From an uncultured Clostridia bacterium (GTDB lineage: Bacteria > Bacillota > Clostridia > Christensenellales > CAG-314), in contig CAKRAM010000127.1 in the NCBI GenBank assembly GCA_934294965.1, positions 1-33,167 of the forward strand: a stretch of 33,167 bases of DNA, given 5' to 3'. Both the position numbers and the translations under genes were made by a program. Below are positions 25,304 through 33,131 of this stretch, one piece after another. A model generated the notes under the pieces. That model was not told the origin of the DNA and searched no databases. It was given only the letters and a program-made list of their open reading frames with translations. Within the stretch, counting starts at the first letter, position 1; every line of letters begins with the position of its first letter.

Positions 25304-26593
25304 ATGAAAAGTAACGGAAAGATTGTTATATGCGGAGTAACGGTGTTGGACGGCACCGAAAACATGCAAGTGGCGGAAAACTGTTCGGTGTACGTTGCGG
25401 GCGGAAAAATAGAAAAAATAGCGGAGGGCGGCAAGCCGGAAGTCGGTTACGAAATTATAGATATGACGGGCAAATACTTACTACCCGGGCTTATCAATTT
25501 GCACGTGCATTTGCCTGCATCGGGAAAACCGCGAAAAAAACCGAGTGATCCTAAAAAGTTGGTAAAACTCATCACGTCCGGCGCGCTTATGAGGAAAATC
25601 GGCTTAAAAATTTGCGCAGGCTATGCCAAAACCGAATTGATGAGCGGCGTTACGACGATACGTACCGTTGGAGGCGTTGCCGATTTTGACACGCGCGTTC
25701 GCGATATGATTGCTGAGGGGCGGATTGTCGGTCCGCGCATTTTGGCGTCGGATATGGCTATATCCGTTCCGTGCGGACATATGGCAGGCTCTCTTGCTTA
25801 CGAGGCAACGTCCGCGGAAGATGCTGTGGCGTGTGTGGATAAAATCGCACTCGGCAAGCCGGACTTGATAAAACTTATGATCACCGGCGGCGTTTTGGAT
25901 GCGGAAGTGGTTGGAGAACCCGGCGTTTTGCGCATGCCTGCGCAGTACGTTAAGGCTGCGTGTCAAAGGGCGCATGAACTCGGCGTCAAGGTGGCTGCGC
26001 ACGTGGAAAGTACGGAAGGCGTTCGCGTTGCGCTGCAAAACGGAGTGGATTCCATCGAACACGGCGCAAAGCCCGATGCGGAAATCATGGAATTGTTCAA
26101 AAAGAACAACGCTTTTCAGGTTGCGACAATATCGCCGGCGCTGCCATATGCGCTATTCGAGCGTAGCATCTTTCCCCGAACCGACGATCAGCAAACAAAC
26201 GGAAAAATCGTCTTCGACGGCGTCGTTTCTTTGGCGTGCGAATGTTTGCGTCAAGGCGTGCCTGTGGGGCTGGGAACGGACACAGGTTGCCCGTATATCA
26301 CTCACTACGATATGTGGCGCGAGTTGTGCTATTTTGTAAAATATTGCCATGTGTCGCCGTCGTTTGCCATTCATACGGCAACGCTACTGAATGCCAAACT
26401 TGCCGGAGTTGGCGATGTCACCGGCTCGGTGGAGGTTGGTAAGGACGCCGACTTGATTGTTTGCAACGAAAACCCGCTGACGGAATTATCCACGCTTCGC
26501 AATTTGGCGCTTGTAGTGCGCGGCGGCAAAACTTATCGCCCGCACCTCAAAAAAATGACACAAGTGGAAAAAGAACTGGACAAATGGTTGTAA
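25304..26593 (+). CDS. Metal-dependent amidohydrolase (imidazolonepropionase/prolidase-like)
   Basis: 429 codons. ATG 25304 is preceded by GGAGG and falls inside the only sensible leader; an upstream in-frame start at 25265 would precede the transcript. The metal centre of the amidohydrolase superfamily is complete: HVH (H67, H69), K190 in DLIKLMITGG (candidate carboxylated Lys), H233 in AAHVES, H253 in SIEHGA and D326 in GLGTDTG. It would hydrolyse an amide or cyclic amide, for example a dipeptide or hydantoin-like compound, in the cytosol. No signal peptide. Substrate unknown. It stands alone between its own promoter and terminator. Confidence 0.88.
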   Translation: MKSNGKIVICGVTVLDGTENMQVAENCSVYVAGGKIEKIAEGGKPEVGYEIIDMTGKYLLPGLINLHVHLPASGKPRKKPSDPKKLVKLITSGALMRKIGLKICAGYAKTELMSGVTTIRTVGGVADFDTRVRDMIAEGRIVGPRILASDMAISVPCGHMAGSLAYEATSAEDAVACVDKIALGKPDLIKLMITGGVLDAEVVGEPGVLRMPAQYVKAACQRAHELGVKVAAHVESTEGVRVALQNGVDSIEHGAKPDAEIMELFKKNNAFQVATISPALPYALFERSIFPRTDDQQTNGKIVFDGVVSLACECLRQGVPVGLGTDTGCPYITHYDMWRELCYFVKYCHVSPSFAIHTATLLNAKLAGVGDVTGSVEVGKDADLIVCNENPLTELSTLRNLALVVRGGKTYRPHLKKMTQVEKELDKWL

Positions 26594-26621
26594 CCGACAA
26601 GGCTCGGAACGAGAAAATACT

Positions 26622-26663
26622 AAAACGCATCACAAAGTTGCACAAATTTTGCGGTGCGTTTTT
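26622..26663 (+). terminator. Intrinsic terminator after the amidohydrolase
   Basis: AAAACGCA (26622-26629) pairs with TGCGTTTT (26655-26662), and the T tract follows. The inner sequence can extend the stem imperfectly. Confidence 0.7.
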
Positions 26664-26779
26664 CTTTTGCAAAACGTTTTGTGTTTATAAATTGTATAAT
26701 TTTAGCAAAAACACCCCGCAAAAATTATAGTAGCCTCGCTTGGAGTCATAGGCGCCGTAATCTTCAAAAAAACCTAGTG

Positions 26780-26808
26780 TTTACATTGGCGGATGGATAT
26801 GCTACAAT
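26780..26808 (+). promoter_or_regulatory. Candidate promoter of the cas operon
   Basis: TTTACA (26780-26785), 17-bp spacer, TACAAT (26803-26808). Initiation near 26815 would give a leader of about 290 nt that runs through the whole tracrRNA gene in antisense before reaching cas9. No better + strand promoter is visible closer to cas9. Confidence 0.6.
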
Positions 26809-26952
26809 AGGCACAGGTCATAAACAATTTGCGTAAACCAACATTACATTTAGTGTGTAGTGTGTGAATAAAAACATTTTTAGGATGCAAAAAACATCGA
26901 GAACTTATTTTAGATGTATTGGTAAATTGTTATCGGAAGCATCGGCTTTGTA

Positions 26953-27069
26953 TAAAAAAATAACCCCCTAACGGAGGTTATTGCACACGCTGTGCGGTCG
27001 GAAAACCGACGATTTGAGTTAAACTGTTTATTTGAACCAGTGTGTTAATTCATAGGGGACTATGAACAT
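26953..27069 (-). ncRNA. tracrRNA
   Basis: Predicted transcript of about 117 nt on the strand opposite cas9. The anti-repeat (complement of 27030-27061) pairs with the CRISPR repeat: a lower stem of about 7 bp with G-U pairs (27030-27036), a bulge, and a 20-bp perfect upper stem (27042-27061 is identical to 33143-33162). Then, 5' to 3' on the transcript: a short UAAA/UUUA nexus-like hairpin (27020-27030), GUCGG-UUUU-CCGAC (26997-27010), GCACA-GCG-UGUGC (26983-26995) and a terminator hairpin with U tract (26954-26982). It would guide pre-crRNA cleavage with RNase III and anchor crRNA in Cas9. The extreme 5' end is self-complementary (UUCAUAG/CUAUGAA). Confidence 0.9.
26954..26982 (-). terminator. 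Terminator of tracrRNA
   Basis: On the - strand AATAACCTCC and GGGGGTTATT form a 10-bp stem (one G-U pair) with loop GTTA, followed by a run of seven T residues at 26960-26954. Confidence 0.9.
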
Positions 27070-27075
27070 ACACTT

Positions 27076-27104
27076 AATATAACACTAAAGCGGAGGCTTG
27101 TCAA
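27076..27104 (-). promoter_or_regulatory. tracrRNA promoter, overlapping the cas9 translation start region
   Basis: On the - strand: consensus TTGACA (27099-27104), 17-bp spacer, TATATT (27076-27081). The -35 box lies between the cas9 ribosome binding site (GGAGG, 27092-27096) and its ATG (27106). Initiation is expected near 27069. Confidence 0.85.
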
Positions 27105-27105
27105 T

Positions 27106-30100
27106 ATGAAAAATAAAGAAAATTATTTTTTAGGACTGGATATTGGAACGGACTCGGTGGGATATGCCGTCACGGACACGTCGTCGAATTATCGCTTGAT
27201 AAAACATCACGGAGAACCGATGTGGGGCGTAACCTTATTTGATGAGGCGAGCCTTTGCGACGAAAGGCGTGCATTCAGAACCAATCGAAGAAGGCTGGGC
27301 AGGCGGCAAACGCGTGTTTTGCTCGTGCAGGAGATTTTTGCTCGCGAGATAGAAAAAGTCGACAAAAACTTTTATCGTAGAATAAAAGAAAGCGCGTTGC
27401 TTCGTGAAGATAGTTCCGAGCCGAGTTGTCTTTTTAACGACTTTGGTTTTTCCGATAAAGATTATCATAAAAAATATCCCACGATACATCACTTGATTTG
27501 TGAATTGATGGAAAGCGAAATGCCTCACGACGTTAGGCTGGTTTATCTTGCTTGCGCTTGGTTGGTTGCTCATCGCGGCCATTTTCTTAGCGAAGTGTCG
27601 GTGGACAATGTTTCGGCAATGTTCGATTTCGCGCCGATTTACGATGATTTTTTGGATTATTGTCGCCAATATGCCGACGAGGAAACGTACATAGAGCCTT
27701 GGTCGCTTTCTAAAGACAAATTGACGGATTTTGCCGCGATACTCAAACAGCACGGTGTAAAAACAAAAAAAGAAAGCTTCAAAAAGTTGTTGTTCGACGG
27801 CAAAAAGATTCCCAAGATTGTACAAAACGAGGACGGTTCGTTTCCGTTTTCGGTCGAGGCGATTTTAAATTTGCTTGCCGACGGTAGCGCGTCATTGTCC
27901 GAGTTATACCAAAATGCAGATTACTCGGATTTAGGCACTTTTTCGCTAGGTGCAAAAGAGGAAGACTATCAGGCGGTACTTGCACAACTCGGCGATGACG
28001 GAGAATTGTTGCGTAAACTTAAAGCGTTGTCGGATTGGGCAGTGCTAGATGATTTGTGCGGTGGACGGCGTTACATTTCCGAATCGAAGGTCGATGTGTA
28101 TAATCAGCATAAAGAGGACTTGCAAAAACTTAAAAAATTCGTAAGGGGTAATTATTCTTCCGAAATATACAAAAGGGTGTTTCGCCAAGTGGAGGCAAAC
28201 AATTATGCAGCGTATAGCGGAAACATAAAGAATGTCAAAGGCAATATTGACGCCTACAAAAAATGCGGAAGTCGGCAAGATTTTTGTGCGTTTTTGAGGA
28301 AAACCTTGTCGCTTGATGATGTCAAAGATGTCCAAGAAGAGTACAAAGAGATACTGGCGCGTATTCAAAACGGTACGTTTATGCCCAAGCAAGTCAACGG
28401 AGATAATCGCGTTTTGCCGTATCAATTGTACTATGTGGAGTTTTTGAAAATTCTCGAAAAAGCAAGCAAATATCTTCCTTTTCTTTCGCAAACAGACGAA
28501 AACGGCTACCGTACAGACGAAAAGTTGAAGGCAATTATGCGTTTTCGCGTGCCGTATTACGTCGGCCCGTTAAATCCGTCAGGGGAACATGCTTGGATAG
28601 TGCGCAAAGCCGCGGGCAAAATATATCCGTGGAATTTTGACGAAAAAGTTGATTGCGACGCGTCGGAAGCGGCGTTTATAGACAAAATGACCAACGCGTG
28701 TACTTATCTTGCGGGAGAGGACGTACTTCCTCAAAACTCTTTGCTGTATCAAAAGTTTATCGTTCTTAACGAGATAAACAACATCAAGCTTTGCGGCGTG
28801 TCTATCGATACAGGATTGAAGCAAAAAATATACAGCGAGCTTTTTGCTAGAAAGAAAAAAGTAACGTATCGCGCACTGGTTTCGTTTTTGTGTCAATGCG
28901 GAGTGTCCAAATCGGACGCCGAAACGTTAAGCGGCATCGATAAAGATATCAAAGGTTCTCTTTCGTCGTATATAGCGTTTAAGCGAATGATTGTCGGCGG
29001 TTTGATCACCGAGCAAGATGCGGAACGGATTATTTGCCGCAGAACATACTGCGAAGATAATAATCGTTTTGTAAAATGGCTTAGTAACAATTATCCTAAA
29101 ATATCGGAGGACGATTGCCGATACATACGGTCGCTTCCGATAAAGGACTTCGGCAGATTGTCCGAACGGTTGCTCACGGGTATCGAGGGCGTCGACACCG
29201 AAAGCGGAGAAGTGAATACCGTTATCGGTTTTATGTGGGAACGAAACGTAAACTTATCCGAGTTGCTTTTGTCCGACAGATACACTTTCGGAGATTTGAT
29301 TAAGCAACAAAATGCCGAGTACTACGGAGAACATCCTCAAACGTTAAACGAACGATTGGACGAAATGTACGTTTCAAATGCGGTCAAACGTCCCATTATT
29401 CGCACCTTGGAAATCGTATCCGAGGTGGTAAAGGCAACGGGTAAAGCTCCCGAAAAAATATTTGTAGAAATGGCTCGCGGCGCAACCGAAGAGCAAAAAA
29501 ACAAGCGCACCAAAACGCGAAAACAAACGTTGATAGACCTGTACAACAAGGTAAAAGAGGAAGACGTTGCGGAATTGCGCCGGCGCTTGGATAGTTACGG
29601 CGATCAAGCCGACAACAAATTGCAAAGCGACAAGTTGTATTTGTACTTTATGCAACTTGGCAAGTGCATGTATTCCGGCAGGCCGATTCGTATTGACGAG
29701 CTTTCGTCCAATACATACAACATCGATCATATTTATCCGCAATCGCGAGTGGACGACGATAGCGTGCTTAATAACAAAGTGCTGGTGCTTTCTACGATAA
29801 ATGGCGAAAAAAACAACACCTATCCGATTGCCGCGGAAATACGACACAACATGGCAAGTTTTTGGAAAGGTCTATTGGAAAAGGGGTTGATTACCGAAGA
29901 AAAGTACAACCGCCTAACCAGATCGACTCCGTTTTCTGCCGAAGAAGAGTGGGGCTTTGTCAATCGTCAATTGGTGGAAACAAGGCAAAGCACCAAGGTA
30001 ATAACCACGCTGCTTGCCGAAAAATATCCTCAAACGGAAATCGTTTTTGTAAAAGCCAAGTTGGCATCCGAGTTCCGTCACGAGTACGATTTGCTCAAAT

Positions 30101-31206
30101 CTCGTGCAATCAACGACCTGCATCACGCAAAGGACGCCTATTTGAACATTGTGTGCGGACAAGTTTATCATTCCGTATTTACAAAACAGTGGTTTCTATT
30201 GAACCGCGAAAGTAGGGAGTATTCCGTCAAAACCAACGAATTGTTTGCTCGCAAGCGTATAGTTGCGGGCAAGGAAATTTGGAGCGGTGCGCAATCGCTT
30301 TCCGCAGTAAAACAAACAGTGAGGAAAAACCACTGCCACCTGACAGTTTACTCGTATTGTAAACACGGCGGTTTGTTCGACCAACAACCAAAACGGAAGG
30401 GCGAAGGGCTGATTCCGAGAAAAGCCTATTTACCTGCGGAAAAATACGGCGGATATCAAAAGACAAAAGCAACTTTCTTTTCGCTTGTGCGGTGCAAGTT
30501 TGGCAGTAAGTCGGACGTGCTAATTCTTCCTGTGGATTTGCTTGTCGCGGAACGTTTTAACGGCGACGAAGTATTTGCCAAAAACTATTTGCTTTCCGTT
30601 GCGGAAAACCTGCTCGGCAAAAAAGTCGACGAAATATCGTTCCCCTTGGGAAAACGCGTTCTCAAAGTCAATACTGTTTTTGAGGTCGACGGGTTTAGAA
30701 TGTGCCTTTGCGGAAAATCAAGCGGAGGCAGACAGAACATATTTAAGCCAATAATGCCGTTGATTCTTCCTGTCGAATGGGAAACGTATATCAAAAAGTT
30801 GGAGTCGTTTAATGAAAAACGAAAGAAGAATCCAAACATCAAATACGATAAAGTGTATGAAGCTGTTACCAAGGACAAAAATATAGAACTTTATGGCATG
30901 CTGGCGAACAAGTTGTCGGAAAGGCCGTTTTTGCTGCGGCCAGGAATTGATTCGCATCGAATTGTAGAAAAAGAAAGCGAATTTGAAATGTTATCCATAG
31001 ACAAACAGGTTGTGATTCTTCTAAATGTTGTATCTTTCTTTTCTCGTTCGGCAAATAAGGAGGAGCTTACCGGTATAAGCGGAGCATGTGTGCTTGCTTA
31101 CAGGCTTTCCAACTGGACAAAAAGTTACAAAACAGCCTACATTGTAGATATGTCGGTTTCGGGCATTTGGGAAAACAAATCTCAAAACCTACTTGCACTG
31201 CTATGA
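27106..31206 (+). CDS. cas9: CRISPR-associated endonuclease Cas9, type II-A
   Basis: 1366 codons, close to S. pyogenes Cas9 (1368). ATG 27106, with GGAGG 9 bases upstream. RuvC-I LGLDIGTDSVGYAV (D12); Arg-rich bridge helix (about 53-80); REC lobe with the conserved HRGHFL segment; RuvC-II IFVEMAR (E788); HNH NIDHIYPQS (H875, preceded by D874, with N899 as third metal-site residue); RuvC-III HHAKDAYLN (H1006, H1007, D1010); a C-terminal PAM-interacting region from about 1130. All catalytic residues are present, so it should cut both strands of crRNA-matched DNA. In my ungapped alignment the SpCas9 pair R1333/R1335 is not reproduced near the C terminus, so the PAM may differ from NGG. The stop overlaps cas1 (ATGA). 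Confidence 0.98.
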   Translation: MKNKENYFLGLDIGTDSVGYAVTDTSSNYRLIKHHGEPMWGVTLFDEASLCDERRAFRTNRRRLGRRQTRVLLVQEIFAREIEKVDKNFYRRIKESALLREDSSEPSCLFNDFGFSDKDYHKKYPTIHHLICELMESEMPHDVRLVYLACAWLVAHRGHFLSEVSVDNVSAMFDFAPIYDDFLDYCRQYADEETYIEPWSLSKDKLTDFAAILKQHGVKTKKESFKKLLFDGKKIPKIVQNEDGSFPFSVEAILNLLADGSASLSELYQNADYSDLGTFSLGAKEEDYQAVLAQLGDDGELLRKLKALSDWAVLDDLCGGRRYISESKVDVYNQHKEDLQKLKKFVRGNYSSEIYKRVFRQVEANNYAAYSGNIKNVKGNIDAYKKCGSRQDFCAFLRKTLSLDDVKDVQEEYKEILARIQNGTFMPKQVNGDNRVLPYQLYYVEFLKILEKASKYLPFLSQTDENGYRTDEKLKAIMRFRVPYYVGPLNPSGEHAWIVRKAAGKIYPWNFDEKVDCDASEAAFIDKMTNACTYLAGEDVLPQNSLLYQKFIVLNEINNIKLCGVSIDTGLKQKIYSELFARKKKVTYRALVSFLCQCGVSKSDAETLSGIDKDIKGSLSSYIAFKRMIVGGLITEQDAERIICRRTYCEDNNRFVKWLSNNYPKISEDDCRYIRSLPIKDFGRLSERLLTGIEGVDTESGEVNTVIGFMWERNVNLSELLLSDRYTFGDLIKQQNAEYYGEHPQTLNERLDEMYVSNAVKRPIIRTLEIVSEVVKATGKAPEKIFVEMARGATEEQKNKRTKTRKQTLIDLYNKVKEEDVAELRRRLDSYGDQADNKLQSDKLYLYFMQLGKCMYSGRPIRIDELSSNTYNIDHIYPQSRVDDDSVLNNKVLVLSTINGEKNNTYPIAAEIRHNMASFWKGLLEKGLITEEKYNRLTRSTPFSAEEEWGFVNRQLVETRQSTKVITTLLAEKYPQTEIVFVKAKLASEFRHEYDLLKSRAINDLHHAKDAYLNIVCGQVYHSVFTKQWFLLNRESREYSVKTNELFARKRIVAGKEIWSGAQSLSAVKQTVRKNHCHLTVYSYCKHGGLFDQQPKRKGEGLIPRKAYLPAEKYGGYQKTKATFFSLVRCKFGSKSDVLILPVDLLVAERFNGDEVFAKNYLLSVAENLLGKKVDEISFPLGKRVLKVNTVFEVDGFRMCLCGKSSGGRQNIFKPIMPLILPVEWETYIKKLESFNEKRKKNPNIKYDKVYEAVTKDKNIELYGMLANKLSERPFLLRPGIDSHRIVEKESEFEMLSIDKQVVILLNVVSFFSRSANKEELTGISGACVLAYRLSNWTKSYKTAYIVDMSVSGIWENKSQNLLALL

Positions 31207-32078
31207 GTTGGCGAACGGTTGTGATTTCCAATCGTTGCAAACTGGATTTGAAAATGGGCTTTATGGTAGTCCGCGGAGAGGAAACCAAACGAGTATACCT
31301 CGACGAGATTGCCATACTGCTCATAGAAAATCCTGCCGTTGCGATGACAGGGTGTCTCCTTCAAGCATTGGTCGAAAAGAAAGTGCGCGTCATTTTTTGC
31401 GACGAAAAATATTCTCCTTTTGCCGAGTTGGCGCCGTATCGTACCGCTTACGATTCTTCCAGGAAAATTCGGATGCAAATAGCTTGGGATAAGGACATAA
31501 AAGGTGCCGTTTGGAACGAAATCGTGGCGGAGAAGATACGTAATCAAGCGGCGTTTCTGCGCGAGTTGGAAAAAGAACGGGAAGCGGAGTTGCTGTCTTC
31601 GTACGTGGGGCAGATAGAAGAGTACGACGCAACCAACCGCGAAGGGCATGCTGCCAAAGTATACTTCAATGCTCTTTTCGGCATGGATTTTTCCAGAACC
31701 GCGGATATCGCCGCAAATGCTGCGCTAAACTACGGCTACGGGTTGTTGCTTTCTGCTTTCAATAGGGAGATTGCCGTATCCGGGTACTTAACTCAAATGG
31801 GGCTTTTTCACACAAACGTTTTCAATCCGTACAATTTCAGTTGTGACCTTATGGAGCCGTATCGCGTTCTTGTTGATAGGTTTGTGCTTGCCAACATGCC
31901 CACCGTTTTTGAAAAAGACGAAAAACACGCGCTGCTGAGTATTTTGAATCAAGAAGTGAAAATTGCAAATGCCACCCAAACGGTTTTGAATAGTATCAAA
32001 ATCTACTGTCGTTCGGTGTTTGAGGCGCTCAACGAAGGCGACATGTCTAAAATTTCTTTTTATCAAAGAAAAATATGA
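31203..32078 (+). CDS. cas1: CRISPR integrase Cas1, type II
   Basis: 291 codons from ATG 31203, which overlaps the cas9 stop by 4 bp. The open frame extends further upstream inside cas9, but MSWRTVVISNRCKL is the standard type II Cas1 start. The metal-site residues of the integrase are in place: E147 in NREGHAAKVYFNALFG, H203 in GLFHTNVFNPYNF and E218 in CDLMEPYR. With Cas2 it inserts new spacers at the leader end of the array, and in type II-A it works with Cas9 and Csn2 in PAM-aware spacer choice. The length is typical for type II-A. Confidence 0.97.
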   Translation: MSWRTVVISNRCKLDLKMGFMVVRGEETKRVYLDEIAILLIENPAVAMTGCLLQALVEKKVRVIFCDEKYSPFAELAPYRTAYDSSRKIRMQIAWDKDIKGAVWNEIVAEKIRNQAAFLRELEKEREAELLSSYVGQIEEYDATNREGHAAKVYFNALFGMDFSRTADIAANAALNYGYGLLLSAFNREIAVSGYLTQMGLFHTNVFNPYNFSCDLMEPYRVLVDRFVLANMPTVFEKDEKHALLSILNQEVKIANATQTVLNSIKIYCRSVFEALNEGDMSKISFYQRKI

Positions 32079-32395
32079 GTTATCGTTTTATGAGGACACT
32101 CGTTTTGTTCGATCTTCCGTCAGACACACAGGAAGACAAACGGCACTATCGTCATTTTAGAAAGTTGTTGATAGAAAACGGATTTTTTATGTTGCAGGAA
32201 TCCGTCTATACTCGCATGCTTATCACTCCGTCGGCGCAACACTCGGTGATAAACACAATTCAAAAGAACAAACCGCCTGCCGGTATTGTTCAGGTGTTGT
32301 GCGTAACGGAACGGCAATTTTCTAATATGGAGTGCATCGTTGGTGAATACAAAACCGATATTATTGATTCCGACGAAAGGGTGATCATCTTATGA
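32075..32395 (+). CDS. cas2: CRISPR adaptation protein Cas2
   Basis: 106 codons; ATG 32075 overlaps the cas1 stop (ATGA). A second in-frame ATG lies five codons in. The ferredoxin-like fold start RTLVLFDLPSDT (D13), the RHFRKLLIENGFFMLQESVY helix-strand and the RQFSNMECIVGE segment are typical of type II Cas2. It bridges two Cas1 dimers in the integration complex, where the structural role is what matters. Confidence 0.96.
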   Translation: MSYRFMRTLVLFDLPSDTQEDKRHYRHFRKLLIENGFFMLQESVYTRMLITPSAQHSVINTIQKNKPPAGIVQVLCVTERQFSNMECIVGEYKTDIIDSDERVIIL

Positions 32396-33057
32396 AGTAT
32401 TGTCATCCGTTTTTTGACACGGCAATTGTTGCCGGCAACGACAAAATAAACACAATCGTCATCGAAAACGCAACGGCTTTTTCCGAGTTGCTTAGAGACA
32501 TTTCTTCTTCCATTGAAGGTAACGACGAGCAATCCGTACTTTTTTCCGGCGAAAAACAGCTTGCTTTTTCTTCCAATGTTGAGCTATTATCGACTTTCTT
32601 TCCGTTTGAACTAAACAAAAAAGCATTGCTTAACAAGATAGCTTCCGCTTTGGAAAAGGAGGCGATAACGGCAGAAAGGTACGAGGAATGCATGAAGTTG
32701 GTGTCGGCAACCGAGGCATTTCTTTTTTCTCTTTCGCAATCGTTCGATTGCAATCTCAGTTTTAGCAAAATCAGTCCTTCCTCAATTATCAAGTCTTCCG
32801 GATTGGAAATAGTGGACGACTACAATTCTTTGCCGGAAAAGATTCTTGATTATTTTGAAATGGTTAGGGAGTTTGAGCGTGATAAGTTGTTTTTTACGGT
32901 AAATCTTCGCAGTTTTTTGACCGATGACCAAGCCGACTGCTTTTTTCAATCCGTTGTTATGCACAAATTTTCTGTTATCATGTTCGAAAACAAGGACTAT
33001 CCCAAGAGCAAATGGGAAAAACGCTTGATTTTGGACAAAGATTTGTGTACAATTTAA
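32392..33057 (+). CDS. csn2: Csn2, type II-A adaptation protein
   Basis: 221 codons; ATG 32392 overlaps the cas2 stop (ATGA). Similarity to streptococcal Csn2 is weak at the N terminus but clear in the last third, including the strand FFTVNLRSFLTDDQADCFFQ, the segment MHKFSVIMFENKDYP and the closing LDKDLCTI. The length matches the short Csn2 group (about 220). Csn2 forms a ring-shaped tetramer that slides on DNA ends and is needed for spacer acquisition; its presence fixes the subtype as II-A. The gene's last 33 bases hold a candidate promoter for the array. Confidence 0.92.
   Translation: MKYCHPFFDTAIVAGNDKINTIVIENATAFSELLRDISSSIEGNDEQSVLFSGEKQLAFSSNVELLSTFFPFELNKKALLNKIASALEKEAITAERYEECMKLVSATEAFLFSLSQSFDCNLSFSKISPSSIIKSSGLEIVDDYNSLPEKILDYFEMVREFERDKLFFTVNLRSFLTDDQADCFFQSVVMHKFSVIMFENKDYPKSKWEKRLILDKDLCTI
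33025..33053 (+). promoter_or_regulatory. Candidate promoter of the CRISPR array, inside the end of csn2
   Basis: TTGATT (33025-33030), 17-bp spacer, TACAAT (33048-33053). Initiation near 33060 would place about 70 nt of leader RNA before the first repeat. The array may also be reached by read-through from the cas operon. Confidence 0.45.
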
Positions 33058-33131
33058 CTAGCAATGTGTTTGCGTCCCTTTCTCAACCTCGGACTTTTGT
33101 GGAGTCTTATTGCCTTTTGAGGCAATTTGAG
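33058..33131 (+). promoter_or_regulatory. CRISPR leader with type II-A anchor
   Basis: A 74-bp leader between csn2 and the first repeat. Its last seven bases, ATTTGAG (33125-33131), equal the leader-anchoring sequence described for streptococcal type II-A loci, where it directs Cas1-Cas2 to the leader-repeat junction. Just before it, ATTGCC/GGCAAT (33109-33114 with 33121-33126) forms a perfect inverted repeat with loop TTTTGA, partly overlapping the anchor. Confidence 0.85.

Noticed and set aside
26730..26745. Possible self-target for a long tracrRNA guide: AGCCTCGCTT followed by GGAGT upstream of the cas promoter
   Set aside because: It resembles AGCCTCCGCTT upstream of the tracrRNA only with a one-base gap, leaving a 5-nt seed match. 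That is too short to claim a natural guide target, and CCTCCG is expected wherever a ribosome binding site is read in reverse.
27031..27061. A second CRISPR repeat, or a solitary repeat, upstream of cas9
   Set aside because: Identity covers only 20 central bases plus a short TTTGA, and promoter, hairpins and terminator on the - strand explain it as the tracrRNA anti-repeat.
31086..31202. Longer Cas1 beginning inside cas9
   Set aside because: The extra residues are an out-of-frame reading of the cas9 C terminus; MSWRTVVISN at 31203 is the normal type II Cas1 start and gives the ATGA overlap seen throughout the operon.
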